Of a stretch of DNA of 64,000 nt, positions 26,466 to 36,986 are shown in pieces. Position numbers and translations under genes: made by a program. The first letter of the stretch is position 1. Each line of letters opens with the position of its first letter. This DNA comes from Liolophura sinensis. Its lineage: Eukaryota; Mollusca; Polyplacophora; Chitonida; Chitonidae. Location of the stretch: NCBI RefSeq assembly GCF_032854445.1, contig NC_088302.1, positions 3,837,338-3,901,337 on the forward strand, read 5' to 3'. Under the pieces are notes generated by a model. The model ran no database searches and was not told the origin of the DNA. It saw only the letters and a list, made by a program, of their open reading frames with translations.

Positions 26466-27015
26466 TCGTTTGTGTGATGCAGATTATTACGCGCTTCGAT
26501 GACCACGTGCGCTTTCGCGTATGCATGAGTAAGATTTCGTGTTCACGTACTCCAGTAAAACACGCCCTCTACAGGTTTCACGATTTACAATATGTGTAAG
26601 AATAAATTCACCAAAAGCCACGACTTTTATATCCACTGACCGCATTGCTAGTTGTTGTTGTTGTTGTTTTTTCTCATTATATCTAAGCGGCCGACATTCG
26701 TATACCACTAAAAATCATGAATTCCATGTCGACAATGGCAAGACCAATATCCAGAGTCAACTAAAAACATCTATGATGATTCTGATGCCTTACCGGTAGT
26801 TACAAGAAGGTCCTGGAAATCAAGTTAGTATCGCACTGAGAATTTCGGCCCACATGGTAATCGTTCACGCCTCCTATACAGTGTACAAATAGCACGTACA
26901 TTCAAATTAAGTAGCGACGTCATCACAAAAGAAAACTTGCATACATCGTTAACATCTCGGAAAGTTTCAAACAACTAAAATTGAAAGACAGAGCTTGTTG
27001 ATGTAGGTACCGTAT
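26466..27015. other. Unique sequence, nothing recognised
   Basis: Includes a (TTG)n run at about 26651-26668. The short frames have no support. Confidence 0.35.
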
Positions 27016-27019
27016 GTAT

Positions 27020-27120
27020 TTTTCTGTTGTCATTGTCATTGGATTCCTTCGTCGTCATATGACTGCAAAGTTGTTGAGTACGACGTTAAACCCCAGGCAC
27101 TCACTCACTCACTCACTCAT
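27020..27120 (+). mobile_element. SINE tail fragment with (CACT)n end
   Basis: TTGAGTACGACGTTAAACCC followed by CAGG and a tandem CACTCACTCACT tail, the typical end of a molluscan-type SINE. The 5' part is not recognisable. Confidence 0.65.
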
Positions 27121-27239
27121 TGTCTTTGGAGGAGTGGACACTGGCCCTTTACCAACAGGCCATAGACATGACTGGATTTTTCTTCTTACCATAGCACAAG
27201 ATCGTGCTCATATATCAGCCTAAATATTGTTATACAAAT

Positions 27240-27570
27240 TTGGCCGTAACCGCTAAGTGGCTTAGTTTAGTGGTGAAAGGGTTAGTCGGGGTTGCGGGAC
27301 ACCCATGTACAGCGAGGACTGGTGAACCCAGTGTTTGTAAACTGTGACTGGGCAAGCGGTTGGCCTGATGTCCGCGTCCTGTTACATCATGCGGAATTAA
27401 CAATCCTGACATCATCTAAATAATGCTGAAAGGATCACAAACCAGCCAGCAGTGAAAGGATATGTATCGCCTGTACTGCCCCATTTCCCTGTACCTATGT
27501 GAACCTGGCCAACCTGATGTAGGTCAAATACTCTGTAGAGCGCCGTAAAACCTCAGGCTAACCAAAGTTT
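27240..27570 (+). mobile_element. Degenerate SINE-like sequence
   Basis: Ends in CTCTGTAGAGCGCCGTAAAACCTCAGG, reminiscent of the SINE tails elsewhere in the window, with CCATTTCCCTGTACC and GAACCTGGCCAACCTGATGT upstream. Heavily diverged; the boundaries are approximate. Confidence 0.35.
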
Positions 27571-28046
27571 TAACTGCTTTTTACACAGCCTGATGTGAAT
27601 TCTGCAACCAAAGAAGACATGGACATAAAATATACCGGATGAGTAATTTTTAATTCGGAAATGCATGTTACTCAGTATTAAAAGTATAAATGATCGCAAT
27701 ATAGCCCCAGACTGTTTACAAAATGAAATAAATTTTTCCAGATCAGAAGACTTCTTCTGAATTACAGTGTGATGTCAGGTTTGTTTCCTCAGAGTAACAG
27801 TGTAAGGTCAGGCTTCTTCTGGGTAACAGTAGAAGGTCAGGCTTGCTACGTCATAGTAACAATGTAATCCCAGGCTTATTCATAGCAACAGTGTAACGTC
27901 AGGCTTGCTTCTTCGGTGTAAAAGAGTAAGGTTAGGCTTCCTCTGGGTAAGACCAGACTTGCTTCTTCGGACTAACAGTGTAAGGTCAGCTTTCTTGGGA
28001 ATAACAGTGTAAGGTCAGGTTTGCTATTTCAGAGTAAAAGTTCCAG

Positions 28047-28226
28047 AAACCTCTCACCAATGCGGTCGCTTTGAGTTCAAGACCAGCTCGTACTGGCTTC
28101 TTCTCCCATCGAAGATGAGAAGGTCTGCCAGCAACCTGTGGATGGTTTCCTCCGGGCTCTTCCCGGTTTTCTTTCATCATAATTGTAATCGCCGTCGCTT
28201 AAGTGAAATACTGAGTACGGTGAAGA
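28047..28226 (+). mobile_element. SINE, 5' truncated, inside minisatellite
   Basis: CTCTCACCAATGCGGTCGCT, GAGTTCAAGACCAGC (B-box region), ACTGGCTTCTTCTCCC, AGAAGGTCTGCCAGCAACCT, CTCTTCCCGGTTTTC and TGAGTACGGTGAAGAGTAA. Same family as 35896-36174. Confidence 0.85.
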
Positions 28227-28410
28227 GTAAGGTTAGGCTTCTTAGTAACAGTGTAAGTTCTGGCTTCTTCCTAGTATAAACAGAGTAAGGTCAGGCTTCT
28301 TCAGAGTAACACTGTAAGGCCAGGCTTCTTCGGAGTAAGAGTGTACGTTCAGGCTTCTTCGGAGTAAGAGTGTACGTTCAGGCTTCTTCCAAGTAACAGT
28401 GTAAGGTCTG

Positions 28411-28536
28411 AGCCCAGTTTAACAAAGATGTCGTACTATGCGCTAATCGCACATATTGGACAATGGTACGGTAATAGTGACGTACAAAATATCATACAAA
28501 TGTACGATTATAAAAAATGGTGAAACTAGCCCCAGG
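28411..28536. mobile_element. MITE-like element, copy 2
   Basis: Starts AGCCCAGTTTAACAAAGATG and ends GTGAAACTAGCCCCAGG, matching the terminal inverted repeats of the copy at 20356-20511. The interior shares TCGCACATATTGGACAATGG and TGTACGATTATAAAAAATGG-like segments. Inserted in the 29-33 bp array. Confidence 0.65.
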
Positions 28537-30270
28537 TTTGCTTCTTCGTAGTAACTGTGTTACGTCATGCTTGCTTCTTCGGATTACCAGTGAAAGGTTA
28601 GGTTTGCTTCTTCAGAGTAAACAGTGTAAGGTTTGGTTTGCTTCTTTAGAGTAAACAGTGTAAGGTTGGGCTTGCTTCTTCGGAGTAACAGTGTAAATTC
28701 AGACTTGCTTTTTTTGGAGTAAAAGTGTAAGGTCAGGCTTACTTCTTCGGGATAACAATGTAGGTGTTGGTCTTCGTTCAGACTTCTTAAGAGTAAAAGT
28801 GTAGGTCAGGCTTCTTTAGAGTAACAGTGTAGGTGTACGTCTACGGTCAGGCTTCTTCGGAGTACCAGTGTAGGTGTTGGTCTAAGGTCAGGCTTCTTCG
28901 GGATAACAGTGTAGGTGTTTGTCTTAGTTCAAGCTTCTTCAGAGTACCACTGCAGCTGTAGGTAAAGTTTCTTCGAAGTAACAGTGTAGGTGTAGGTCTT
29001 AGGTCAGGCTTCTTCAGAGTAACAGTGTTTGGTGTAGGCCTAATGTCAGCCTTCTTTGGAGTAACAGTGTAGGTATATCCCTAATGTCAGCCTTCTTCGG
29101 AATAACAGTGTAGGTATAGGTCTAAGGTCAGCCTTCTTCGGAGTAACGGTGTAGGTATAGGCCTAAGGTCAGCCTTCTTCGGAGTAACAGTGTAGGTGTA
29201 GGTCTTAGGTCAGGCTTCTTCAGAGTAACAGTGTTTGGTGTAGGCCTAATGTCAGCCTTCTTCGGAGTAACAGTGTAGGTATAGGCCTAAGGTCAGCCTT
29301 CTTCGGAATAACAGTGTAGGTATAGGTCTAAGGTCAGCCTTCTTCGGAGTAACGGTGTAGGTATAGGCCTAAGGTCAGCCTTCTTCGGAGTAACAGTGTA
29401 GGTGTAGGATTATTTTCAGCCGTCTTCGGAGTAACAGTGTAGGTGTAGGCCTAATGTCAGCCTTCTTCGGGATAACAGTGAAGGTATAGGCCTAAAGTCA
29501 GCCTTCTTCGGAGTAACGGTGTAGGTATAGGCCTAAGGTCAGCCTTCTTCGGAGTAACAGTGTAGGTGTAGGCTTAATGCCAGCCTTCTTCGGGATAACA
29601 GTGAAGGTATAGGCCTAAAGTCAGCCTTCTTCGGAGTAACGGTGTAGGTATAGGCCTAAGGTCAGCCTTCTTCGGAGTAACAGTGTAGGTGTAGGCTTAA
29701 TGTCAGCCCTCTTCGGAGTAACAGTCTAGGTGTAGGCCTAATGACTTCTGTGGATTAACAGTGTAGGTATATATATCTAATGTCAGCCTTCTTCGGGATA
29801 TCAGTATAGGTATAAGCCTAATTTCAGCCGTCTTCGGAGTAATAGTGTAGATATAGGCCTAAGGCCCGCCTTCTTGGGAGTGAAAGTGTAGGTGTAGGCC
29901 TAAGGTCCGCCTTTTTGGGAGTAACAGTGTAGGTATAGGCCTAAAGTCAGCCTTCTTCGAATTAACAGTGTAGATATAGGCCTAAGGCCAGTCTTCTTGG
30001 GTGTAACAGTGTAGGTATAGGCCTAAGGTCCGCCTTCTTCGGAGTAACAGTGTAGATATAGGCCTAAGGTCAGACTTCTTCAGAGTAATAGTTTAGGTAT
30101 AGGTCTAAGGTCAGCCTCCTCCGGAGTAACAGTATAGGTGTAGGCCTAAGGTCAGCCTTCTTCGGAGTAACAGTGAAGGCCTACGTGTCAGCCTCCTCCG
30201 GAGTAACAGTGTAGGTGTAGGCCTAAGGTCAGCCTCCTCCAAAGTAACAGTGCAGGTGTACGCCTAATGT

Positions 30271-32540
30271 TAAAGTATCCTAGACAATGTATAACGGGAT
30301 AAATTACGTCAAAAGAGAAAACACGGAACGGCGTATACGGAGACATCTCTATATATCACTGAACTTATTGGAGCGTGAAATCCATGAAAATGACTCATTT
30401 CAGGAAACAAAATGTGCAGGATTTATTGAAAAACTTTTGTTTAAGTAACTATACATGTACACGATGTTTTTAACAAACGAAGCATGGATTTGATTTGAAT
30501 GAAGTGTTTTAGATTAAATGTGACGCGATGAGTCCAGTGAACGAGCTCCCAGGGAACGAATGCCTTTAGGTAAAGGCAAATGTAAACAGCTTTACTCTTT
30601 TGTCACAGGTATAAATATAACTGAAGACTACAGCGAAGCCAGAACAGCGTCACTGGGAAATATAGCCTATTGTCCTTTTACCTCCGTTGAGGATTTATTC
30701 TAACCGTTAACGTGAATGTTTAAGTAGTACTAAATTTCACACCCCCCCCCCCCCTCCCCATCACCGTGGTTAAAGCATAATTATGTAAAAATGGGAAGTG
30801 ATGTTAATTGCAATTTACACTACCACTAAAATTTATGGTCATCCTGATTAGACAGGAAAGCCTGTCTAATCCAGCTGTCAGTCTGATAACATTAAAATGT
30901 GATCCGATCAAGAATCCCGGGCAAACTGTACCGCCACACACAGTTACTTAGCATATCAACGTGTAAGTCACAGTTCCGAGCTTGCCCCAGTTGCTGGATT
31001 ATCGAAAACGTGCTGGTTAACATACACATATAATGACACAAAAATTTGTAAGAACTGCATAGAAGTTGCCTACTTCTGAAACAGGCCATGAAAAAACATA
31101 CTGCAAATACATGCGCTATCGTCTCACAATTGCGCTTTTCAGGTAGGTAGTTAGGGAGACCTATAACTCCTTAAAGCATGTGTCATTCAAAATAAATATC
31201 ATTCAGCTTCATAGAGATTCGAGACAGAGACAGTTGTATACATGTACAAATTATAGTTTCATTTTACATGCGTCAAGCCTTGTGCAGGTAATTTTAGGCC
31301 GTCGTTGGTGAACACTCACGGACAAAGACGGGCATTACTGTTGAGCTCCCATGAAGGATGACTAAGCTAAAATGAGTGTGTGAGCGACAACTGATACCGC
31401 AATCCGGCAACCGAGTTGTCACCCCTTACAAAGACCAGAATGACAGGTAATCCAGCTTAATGATTGCTCAAGCAGTTTTTTCGTTGGTTGCAGCCGGTGT
31501 AATTGGATGATTATTGTAATTGGATGATTATAAGTTACCCATGCGCAACCAAGGCGACAAAGCACTATGATTAGGATGTTTTTTTGGTATGTTGTAGAGA
31601 AAAGTGCAAACTGGATGTGGTGGTGTAACATGCCACTGCCCGAAAATTAAGGATCTACATTTTGGGGATTGAAGTGGTCAAATTTACTACATGAATAGTA
31701 AGAAAAATCAACTATACACTCGTGTAACATATATATAATAGGCTTTCTCAGCTTGTAACCATCTGCAGTAAACAGTGTCATCACTATCAGATTCATTTGC
31801 CCTTGGCTGAACATGATCTTTGTCCTTAAAACCAAAAATAAGATTATCCTATAGCAGCAAGCAAGAAATACAAGCATTCTAAAAGGCAGAATAAAACACT
31901 TCCCACAGCATAGCCCTCTGTGCTCGCTTTACACAGCAACCACTAACAAATTTTGTACAGAAATCGTAAACAACGCCAAGGTCACACAGGCCAGATGATG
32001 AAGCAGTAAAGTGATGTCAAAGACAAGAGCTCTACCTCAATTTCGATTAAAAATATTTTCCTACTAAAACATGTTACATATACACATTCCCTGCGGTGCA
32101 GGCGCTATAAGGAGTACGGCATGAGAAAGTCTCAGTCAATGAAACAGAGGCATTGTACATAGTCCGTGCAGGTGAGTTGTCACGCCAGGGGAGGTAACAA
32201 GGGTACAGGTATATACCGGATTAAATGTCGCCAAAAAAAAAAAAAAAACGGACTAACCAAGGAACTTATGCGACTAACACGAATTAACAGGCAGATGATG
32301 ACATGAACTTTAACAAAACTTGTGAATACATCATGCCTACATTGCAAATATTTTCTCGCATTAGAACTTAATATCTCCCAAATTAAACGTTAGTTAATTT
32401 TTGGACCTGCTCTATATCGTTCTTCACCTACTACGGGGTAGCGAAGGTATAGAGCTATCTAGAGCTACCTCCAGGCAAGGCTTGAAGTTACATACACACA
32501 CCTACCGAAGGTTGGCACTAAAAAAAGAGAATTAATTATT
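30271..32540. other. Intergenic, nothing recognised
   Basis: AT-rich unique sequence with a C-run at about 30744-30757 and an A-run at about 32233-32248. No coding or RNA gene is supported. Confidence 0.35.
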
Positions 32541-32544
32541 GGTC

Positions 32545-32820
32545 GAGTGGTTACGGTGCTAGCCTTCCTGTCCGCAAAGACATGCGTTCAATTCGATTCC
32601 CGGATCGGGATTTTCAAGCCGATTCAACCGTTTCCGTCGTTTTAAGGGGTCTTGGTGGCAACGGTACTCTCTTGTGTGAACCACTTTGACGCAAGTCAAA
32701 CGTGGCCAAAGGTCCATGGTTTACTCCTTCATTTATATAAAATGGGGCGCCATTGTAGGCCTACAAGTGAAATATTAGGCTATTGGGTGTGAATTTAAAC
32801 AACGAAATAAACGAAACCCA
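32545..32820 (+). mobile_element. tRNA-headed SINE-like element
   Basis: Head with TGGTCGAGTGGTTACGGTGC (A-box-like) and GCGTTCAATTCGATTCCCGG (B-box-like), then TTTAAGGGGTCTTGGTGGCA, AACCACTTTGACGC and a TGAAATATTAGG tail. Read as a second SINE family with a tRNA-like promoter; the ends are approximate. Confidence 0.55.
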
Positions 32821-32984
32821 GTAACCCAAGCGTTTTCTAGATCCATTTGATCTCAGTGGTCTTGGAGTCTTTGTAACAATATGCGGGCGCCGGCGCTTTC
32901 AGGGACATTTTTTGAAGTTACGTGTTCGTTACGGATCACACTGCACGTCACATATGTAAACGTTAGTAACTTACCAAAGCTTGG

Positions 32985-33110
32985 TGGTTTTACCCCGGTT
33001 ATACGCCAGTTTCCTCCTCCTGTCAAACTGACCGCCACATTACAGGCCTGAAATATTATTTAGCATAGCGTAAATAAATAAAATAAAATTCAGTGAAATA
33101 AATTAAAAAA
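32985..33110 (+). mobile_element. SINE tail fragment
   Basis: GCCAGTTTCCTCCTCCTGTC, AAACTGACCGCCACATTACA, TGAAATATT and AGCGTAAATAAATAAAATAA. This is the 3' part of a SINE like 24060-24285. Confidence 0.6.
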
Positions 33111-33718
33111 AAAAATAAGTACCGTAAACAAATGGTCCACGTTGGAGTCAGTTTTAATAATAGTGTGAGGGAGCACTTAGGCCTACCCAGCTACGCTCTT
33201 CACAAACTAACCAGACTGAAACTTATCTTTCTGGATTTTGAGAGAGTCTCTATATATTCATAACCCCTTTAGAAGCCTAAAGCTTATATAATAGCCGCAC
33301 AGGACCTCGCATTTCGGAAATCATCGGAAGGTGCTTATTCACCCTACACTCACTAAATTGCAGGGAAGTGCACTGTTGACGAACTCGTGCACAAAAGGGG
33401 AGATAACTTTGGAGACATTATTTACTCGCTCGATTGTTTGCCGCGATTTATTCATCTTGGGTACCCACCGGTTTAGCTGTGGAATTTATATCATATGACC
33501 TCAGTCATGAATTCATTTCCCCTTTATGGATAAGAAAAATAAAAACAGCAAGGCGTGTGCACACTGATGCTTGTGTTTTTATAAGCACTTGTAATGTGTC
33601 ATTAATATTTGCGGTGTAGAGCAACGTTTTTTTTTTTTTCGGCAAAGGATGGCCCTATTCTAATGTCAGAGTGTGCTCCATTTAAACACCTGCTGTGGTT
33701 GCCGTGGGAGTTTGTTAC

Positions 33719-33822
33719 GCCAAGGACGGCCCATTCCAACGTCAGAGTGTGCTCCATTTAAACATCTATTTATAGATTTTAAATGGAGCGCGCTCTGTAA
33801 TTGGTTTGGGGCCATCCTTGGC
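33719..33822. mobile_element. Foldback (long inverted repeat) element
   Basis: Two arms of about 49 bp separated by a few bases. The left arm runs GCCAAGGACGGCCC to CTCCATTTAAACATCT; the right arm is its approximate reverse complement, from AGATTTTAAATGGAGC to GGCCATCCTTGGC. A further left-arm copy lies just upstream (about 33640-33705, with GGATGGCCCTATTC and GTGTGCTCCATTTAAACA). Probably a MITE or a partly duplicated one. Confidence 0.65.
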
Positions 33823-33829
33823 CCAATGA

Positions 33830-34600
33830 AATTCTGCCATCCCTAACGTCAGAGCAATCTGGGGCTAATTTAGGCTATACTGATCAATCGATTTACGAGT
33901 GTTATACAAATGCTTGGGTATGACGCTTAAATCCGTGTCTCGCTGCGTTACGAAATCCAAGAGTTCTAGCAAGTACTACCCTCAATGTCCGACATTCGTA
34001 TACATGTAACACCATAAAGGAGCTAAGTGGATAATAACAAGACGCGTTTCCAAAACAACCTTAAACACAATGCAGTTCCTAAAGCGTTGTGTCTCACTTC
34101 TCGCTGTTTTACAAAAGTTTCCCCGAAAGAGCCGTTTTTATCAACAAATTTAAAGAGAATTTAGAAACTATATGCCTCGAAAGAGACATTCGTATACCAG
34201 CTGTCAACCAAGATGGACGTTCCAGGTCAATAATCGCAAGGCCAATTCTCAAAACGACTTTTATAATACAAACTACCATAGAGCTATAAGAAATTATATA
34301 AAGCGCGAAAATAAGAGGAAATCATGCAAAGAGAAGCGGTCAACAGCTGTCAGTAATGCTGGAAAGACACAAGGTATGTTCTAGGCGGCTGAGTGAAATC
34401 AGTATTCTAATAGTGTAATAAGCTAGAATATAACTTATCGTAGTAAAATGTATAGATCAGTTGCCCTTTGATTGCAACTGTTCATATATCTAACGCGGCT
34501 ATCTAAAATTAAACCCGATGAATGCCCCATTGGCCACGGTTTAAGCGGAATGAGCCTATATGCCAGACTGGAATCCTGAAACACGATATAAAGTCTATAT
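33830..34600. other. Intergenic, nothing recognised
   Basis: AT-rich. Overlapping + frames at 34089-34384 have no recognisable domain. Confidence 0.35.
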
Positions 34601-34603
34601 ATG

Positions 34604-34745
34604 GCTTTCTTCTCCGGTCGTATATGTGGAAAGGTCTGGCAGCAACGTATGGATAGCCGTGTGTTTCTCAGAGTCCGGTTTTCTCCCATCATAATGCTGA
34701 CCGCCGCCACGTATATAAGTAGATTATTCTTAAGTACAGGAAATC
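34604..34745 (+). mobile_element. SINE, 5' truncated
   Basis: TTCTCCGGTCGTATATGTGG, AAAGGTCTGGCAGCAACGTA, TTTTCTCCCATCATAATGCT, GACCGCCGCCACGTATATAA and TATTCTTAAGTACAGG. Diverged copy of the 35896-36174 family. Confidence 0.75.
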
Positions 34746-35155
34746 AAACATGAGAGCCCAACTATAACAGCGCATTCGGCCAAGAAAAAGGAGCCGAAAT
34801 GGCTTCGGAAGCTCCGCGACTAGAATGCCGTAGATGAGATCTCTGTCATTTTGGGACATCGAGAGATGGCGTGTGAAAGGCAGAGCGATGTAAAAGTTAC
34901 ATTCTGAAAATGAAAGTTTTGAAACGGTACCAAAGTATGTTAGGCGAGGGTCGATCCAGGGGTCATTATAGTCCCGGTGTCTGCGACCTTAGATTTATCA
35001 TAGGCGTATACTTGAGCAGACATACTAAGTTGGGGCACAGAGACAGCGACGGGATTAAAACGTTTTTAAAAGATTAAAAGTGGGTGACAGGTTGGGAGAT
35101 GGGAATTCAAGTCTATTCGAGCACATCATAGACGAGGGTTCATGCAAGGACTCTC
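34746..35155. other. Unique sequence, nothing recognised
   Basis: No gene or repeat recognised between the SINE and the 81-bp array. Confidence 0.35.
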
Positions 35156-35159
35156 GAGA

Positions 35160-35870
35160 GCCTAATCATGTATTTTGCCTAATTGTGTAATAACATCTAA
35201 TCATGGTAAAACGCTGCGACTAATTGTGTAACAGCACTCAAAAATGGTCTGAGATCTGTTTCATTCTTCCCAATTTAGCTTTCAGAAATACAATTAATGT
35301 GGAAGCTAAGCTGGGAACATGGCTAACCGATCACATAGCTAAGTAAAACGCTTCGTTTAATCGTGTAACATCGTTTAGTCATGGTAAAGTCCCGGGCCTA
35401 GTTGTGTAACGGCGTTTAATCCTGTTAAAATGCGACGCATAATCATGTAACATCGCCTAATCATGGTAAAGTTCCGCGCCTATTTGTGTAACGGTCTTTA
35501 ATCCTGTTAAAATGCGACGTATAATCGTGTAACATCGCCTAATCATTTAAAGTTCCGCGCCTAGTTGCGTAACGGCGTTTAGTCCTGTTAAAATGCGACG
35601 CATAATCGTGTAACATCGCCTAATCATTTAAAGTTCCGCGCCTAGTTGTGTAACGGCGCTTAATCCTGTTAAAATGCGACGCATAATCGTGTAACATCGC
35701 CTAATCATGGTAAAGTTCCGCGCCTAGTTGTGTAACAGCGTTTAATCCTGCTAAAATGCGACGCATAATCGTGTAACATCGCCTAATGATGGTAAAGTTC
35801 TGCGCCTAATCGTGTAACTGCGCCCATCAATGGAAAAATCGAGAGTGTAATCGTGGAGCCTCACTCACTG
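35160..35870. repeat. Minisatellite, 81-82 bp dimeric unit, about 7 copies
   Basis: Copies of AAATGCGACGCATAATCGTG start at 35591, 35672 and 35754 (periods 81 and 82). The unit splits into two related halves of about 41 bp, each beginning GTGTAAC and followed by (A/G)(T/G)CG(C/T)(C/T)TAATC. The proximal copies (35160-35400) are more irregular and interrupted. Confidence 0.9.
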
Positions 35871-35895
35871 AAACGTATTGCCCAATTTGTTTTTG

Positions 35896-36174
35896 GGGGC
35901 CTCCGTGGCTCAGTCGGTTAAAGCGCTAGCGCAGCGTAATGACCCAGGAGTCTCTCACCAATGCGGTCGATACGAGTTCAAGTCCAGCTCATGCTGGCTT
36001 CTTCTCCGGCCGTACGTGAGAAGGTCTGTCAGCAACCTGCGGATGGTCGTGGGTTTCCCCCGGGCTCTGCCCGGTTTCCACCCACCATAATGCTGGCCGC
36101 CGTCGTATGAGTGAAATATTCTTGAGTACGGCGTAAAACACCAATCAAAAAAAAAAAAAAAAAAAAAAAAAAAT
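35896..36174 (+). mobile_element. Full-length tRNA-derived SINE with target-site duplication
   Basis: Head with A box TGGCTCAGTCGG (35906-35917) and B box GAGTTCAAGTCC (35974-35985), a body with GGATGGTCGTGGGTTTCCCC, a 3' part with TGAAATATTCTTGAGTACGG and CGTAAAACACCAATC, and an A-run to 36174. Flanked by perfect 13-bp direct repeats CAATTTGTTTTTG (35883-35895 and 36175-36187). The A/B boxes should serve as an internal RNA polymerase III promoter, and mobilisation would need LINE reverse transcriptase in trans. It may belong to the V-SINE/RUDI group known from molluscs, but I cannot verify this. Confidence 0.93.
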
Positions 36175-36187
36175 CAATTTGTTTTTG

Positions 36188-36714
36188 AGGTAGGGGTGAT
36201 GACACAAATGATACTAACTTGGGACATAAAACAAACAATACAGGAAAATTAAAAAAAAATTGTATTATTTGAATCTTTTCAACTGAATTCAATCCATAAT
36301 CTCTGCATCGATACCAACAGTAACATCATTAGAATTATTTCGTCTCCACTTCCAGACACTGAGAGAGTTGACGGAGACAGGACACTATAGCAGATGTACC
36401 ATCTTAGCAGAAAGAACACAGTCCTTTACACAAAGCTTCTATCGCATTATTTCCCGACCTGATAATCTCAGCTGTCACACATGCCACAAAAGTCCTTTGT
36501 ACTTGTTTATACATATATACACCGTTGTTAATTCTTTACTTGAATAAACTGTTAGAAATTCACCGTGGCTCAAAGAGACCGTAATTATATCATCCTTATT
36601 CATCAGGTCGAGTTCATATTTTCAGTGCTAAATTGGCTATTATAGTTAGATACCTTTGTAAATACAGGGATTGAACAATCTGCAAAATAGTTACCACTTT
36701 CTTGAATTATAATG
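36188..36714. other. Unique sequence before the LTR element
   Basis: AT-rich, nothing recognised. Ends in the 4-bp target sequence TATG (36715-36718), duplicated at 45550-45553. Confidence 0.5.
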
Positions 36715-36850
36715 TATGTGTAAACCCCCAGGTCAGATCTGCCCAAATCTCCAGGCCAGATCTGCCCTGGGTGTTCACCAGTAAGCTAGTCACATCAGTA
36801 ACCAAGCCTTATGCTTGTGGGGGAGTGCCCATGGCCTGAGAGGGGGTGGG

Positions 36851-36864
36851 AGGTCACATGACCT
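36851..36864. promoter_or_regulatory. AGGTCA inverted repeat (2-bp spacer) in LTR
   Basis: AGGTCACATGACCT, two nuclear-receptor-type half sites facing each other with a 2-bp spacer and an 8-bp symmetric arm on each side when the flanking GG/CC are counted. It also occurs at 43251-43264 in the 3' LTR. Regulatory function is inferred only. Confidence 0.35.
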
Positions 36865-36905
36865 CCACACCCCAGCCTTGCCATGTGGCCCTTTGTTTTA
36901 GCCCC

Positions 36906-36986
36906 ATTCCCTCCAAGACAGCCGAGCAGTCAAGACGTGTTTTACCAAGATCACAGCCAGTCTTCATTCATACATTTCACCCAGGT
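36906..36986 (+). repeat. 81-bp LTR internal repeat, copy A, with splice donor
   Basis: Identical to 38749-38829, starting ATTCCCTCCAAGACAGCCGA and ending TTTCACCCAGGT. Copy A continues as GTAAGAATTT, making a strong 5' splice site at 36984|36985. Copy B continues as GTGCTGTACC. The 3' LTR has the same pair at 43306-43386 and 45149-45229. Confidence 0.95.

Larger units (their letters stand above)
27745..30270. repeat. Minisatellite, 29-33 bp growing to 41 bp, about 60 copies
   Basis: The proximal part (27745-28720) has a loose unit GGCTTCTTCGGAGTAACAGT plus GTAAGGTCA. The distal part (about 29000-30270) has a homogeneous 41-bp unit with the same core plus GTAGGTATAGGCCTAAGGTC. A SINE (28047-28226) and a MITE-like element (28411-28536) interrupt the proximal part. 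Confidence 0.93.
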
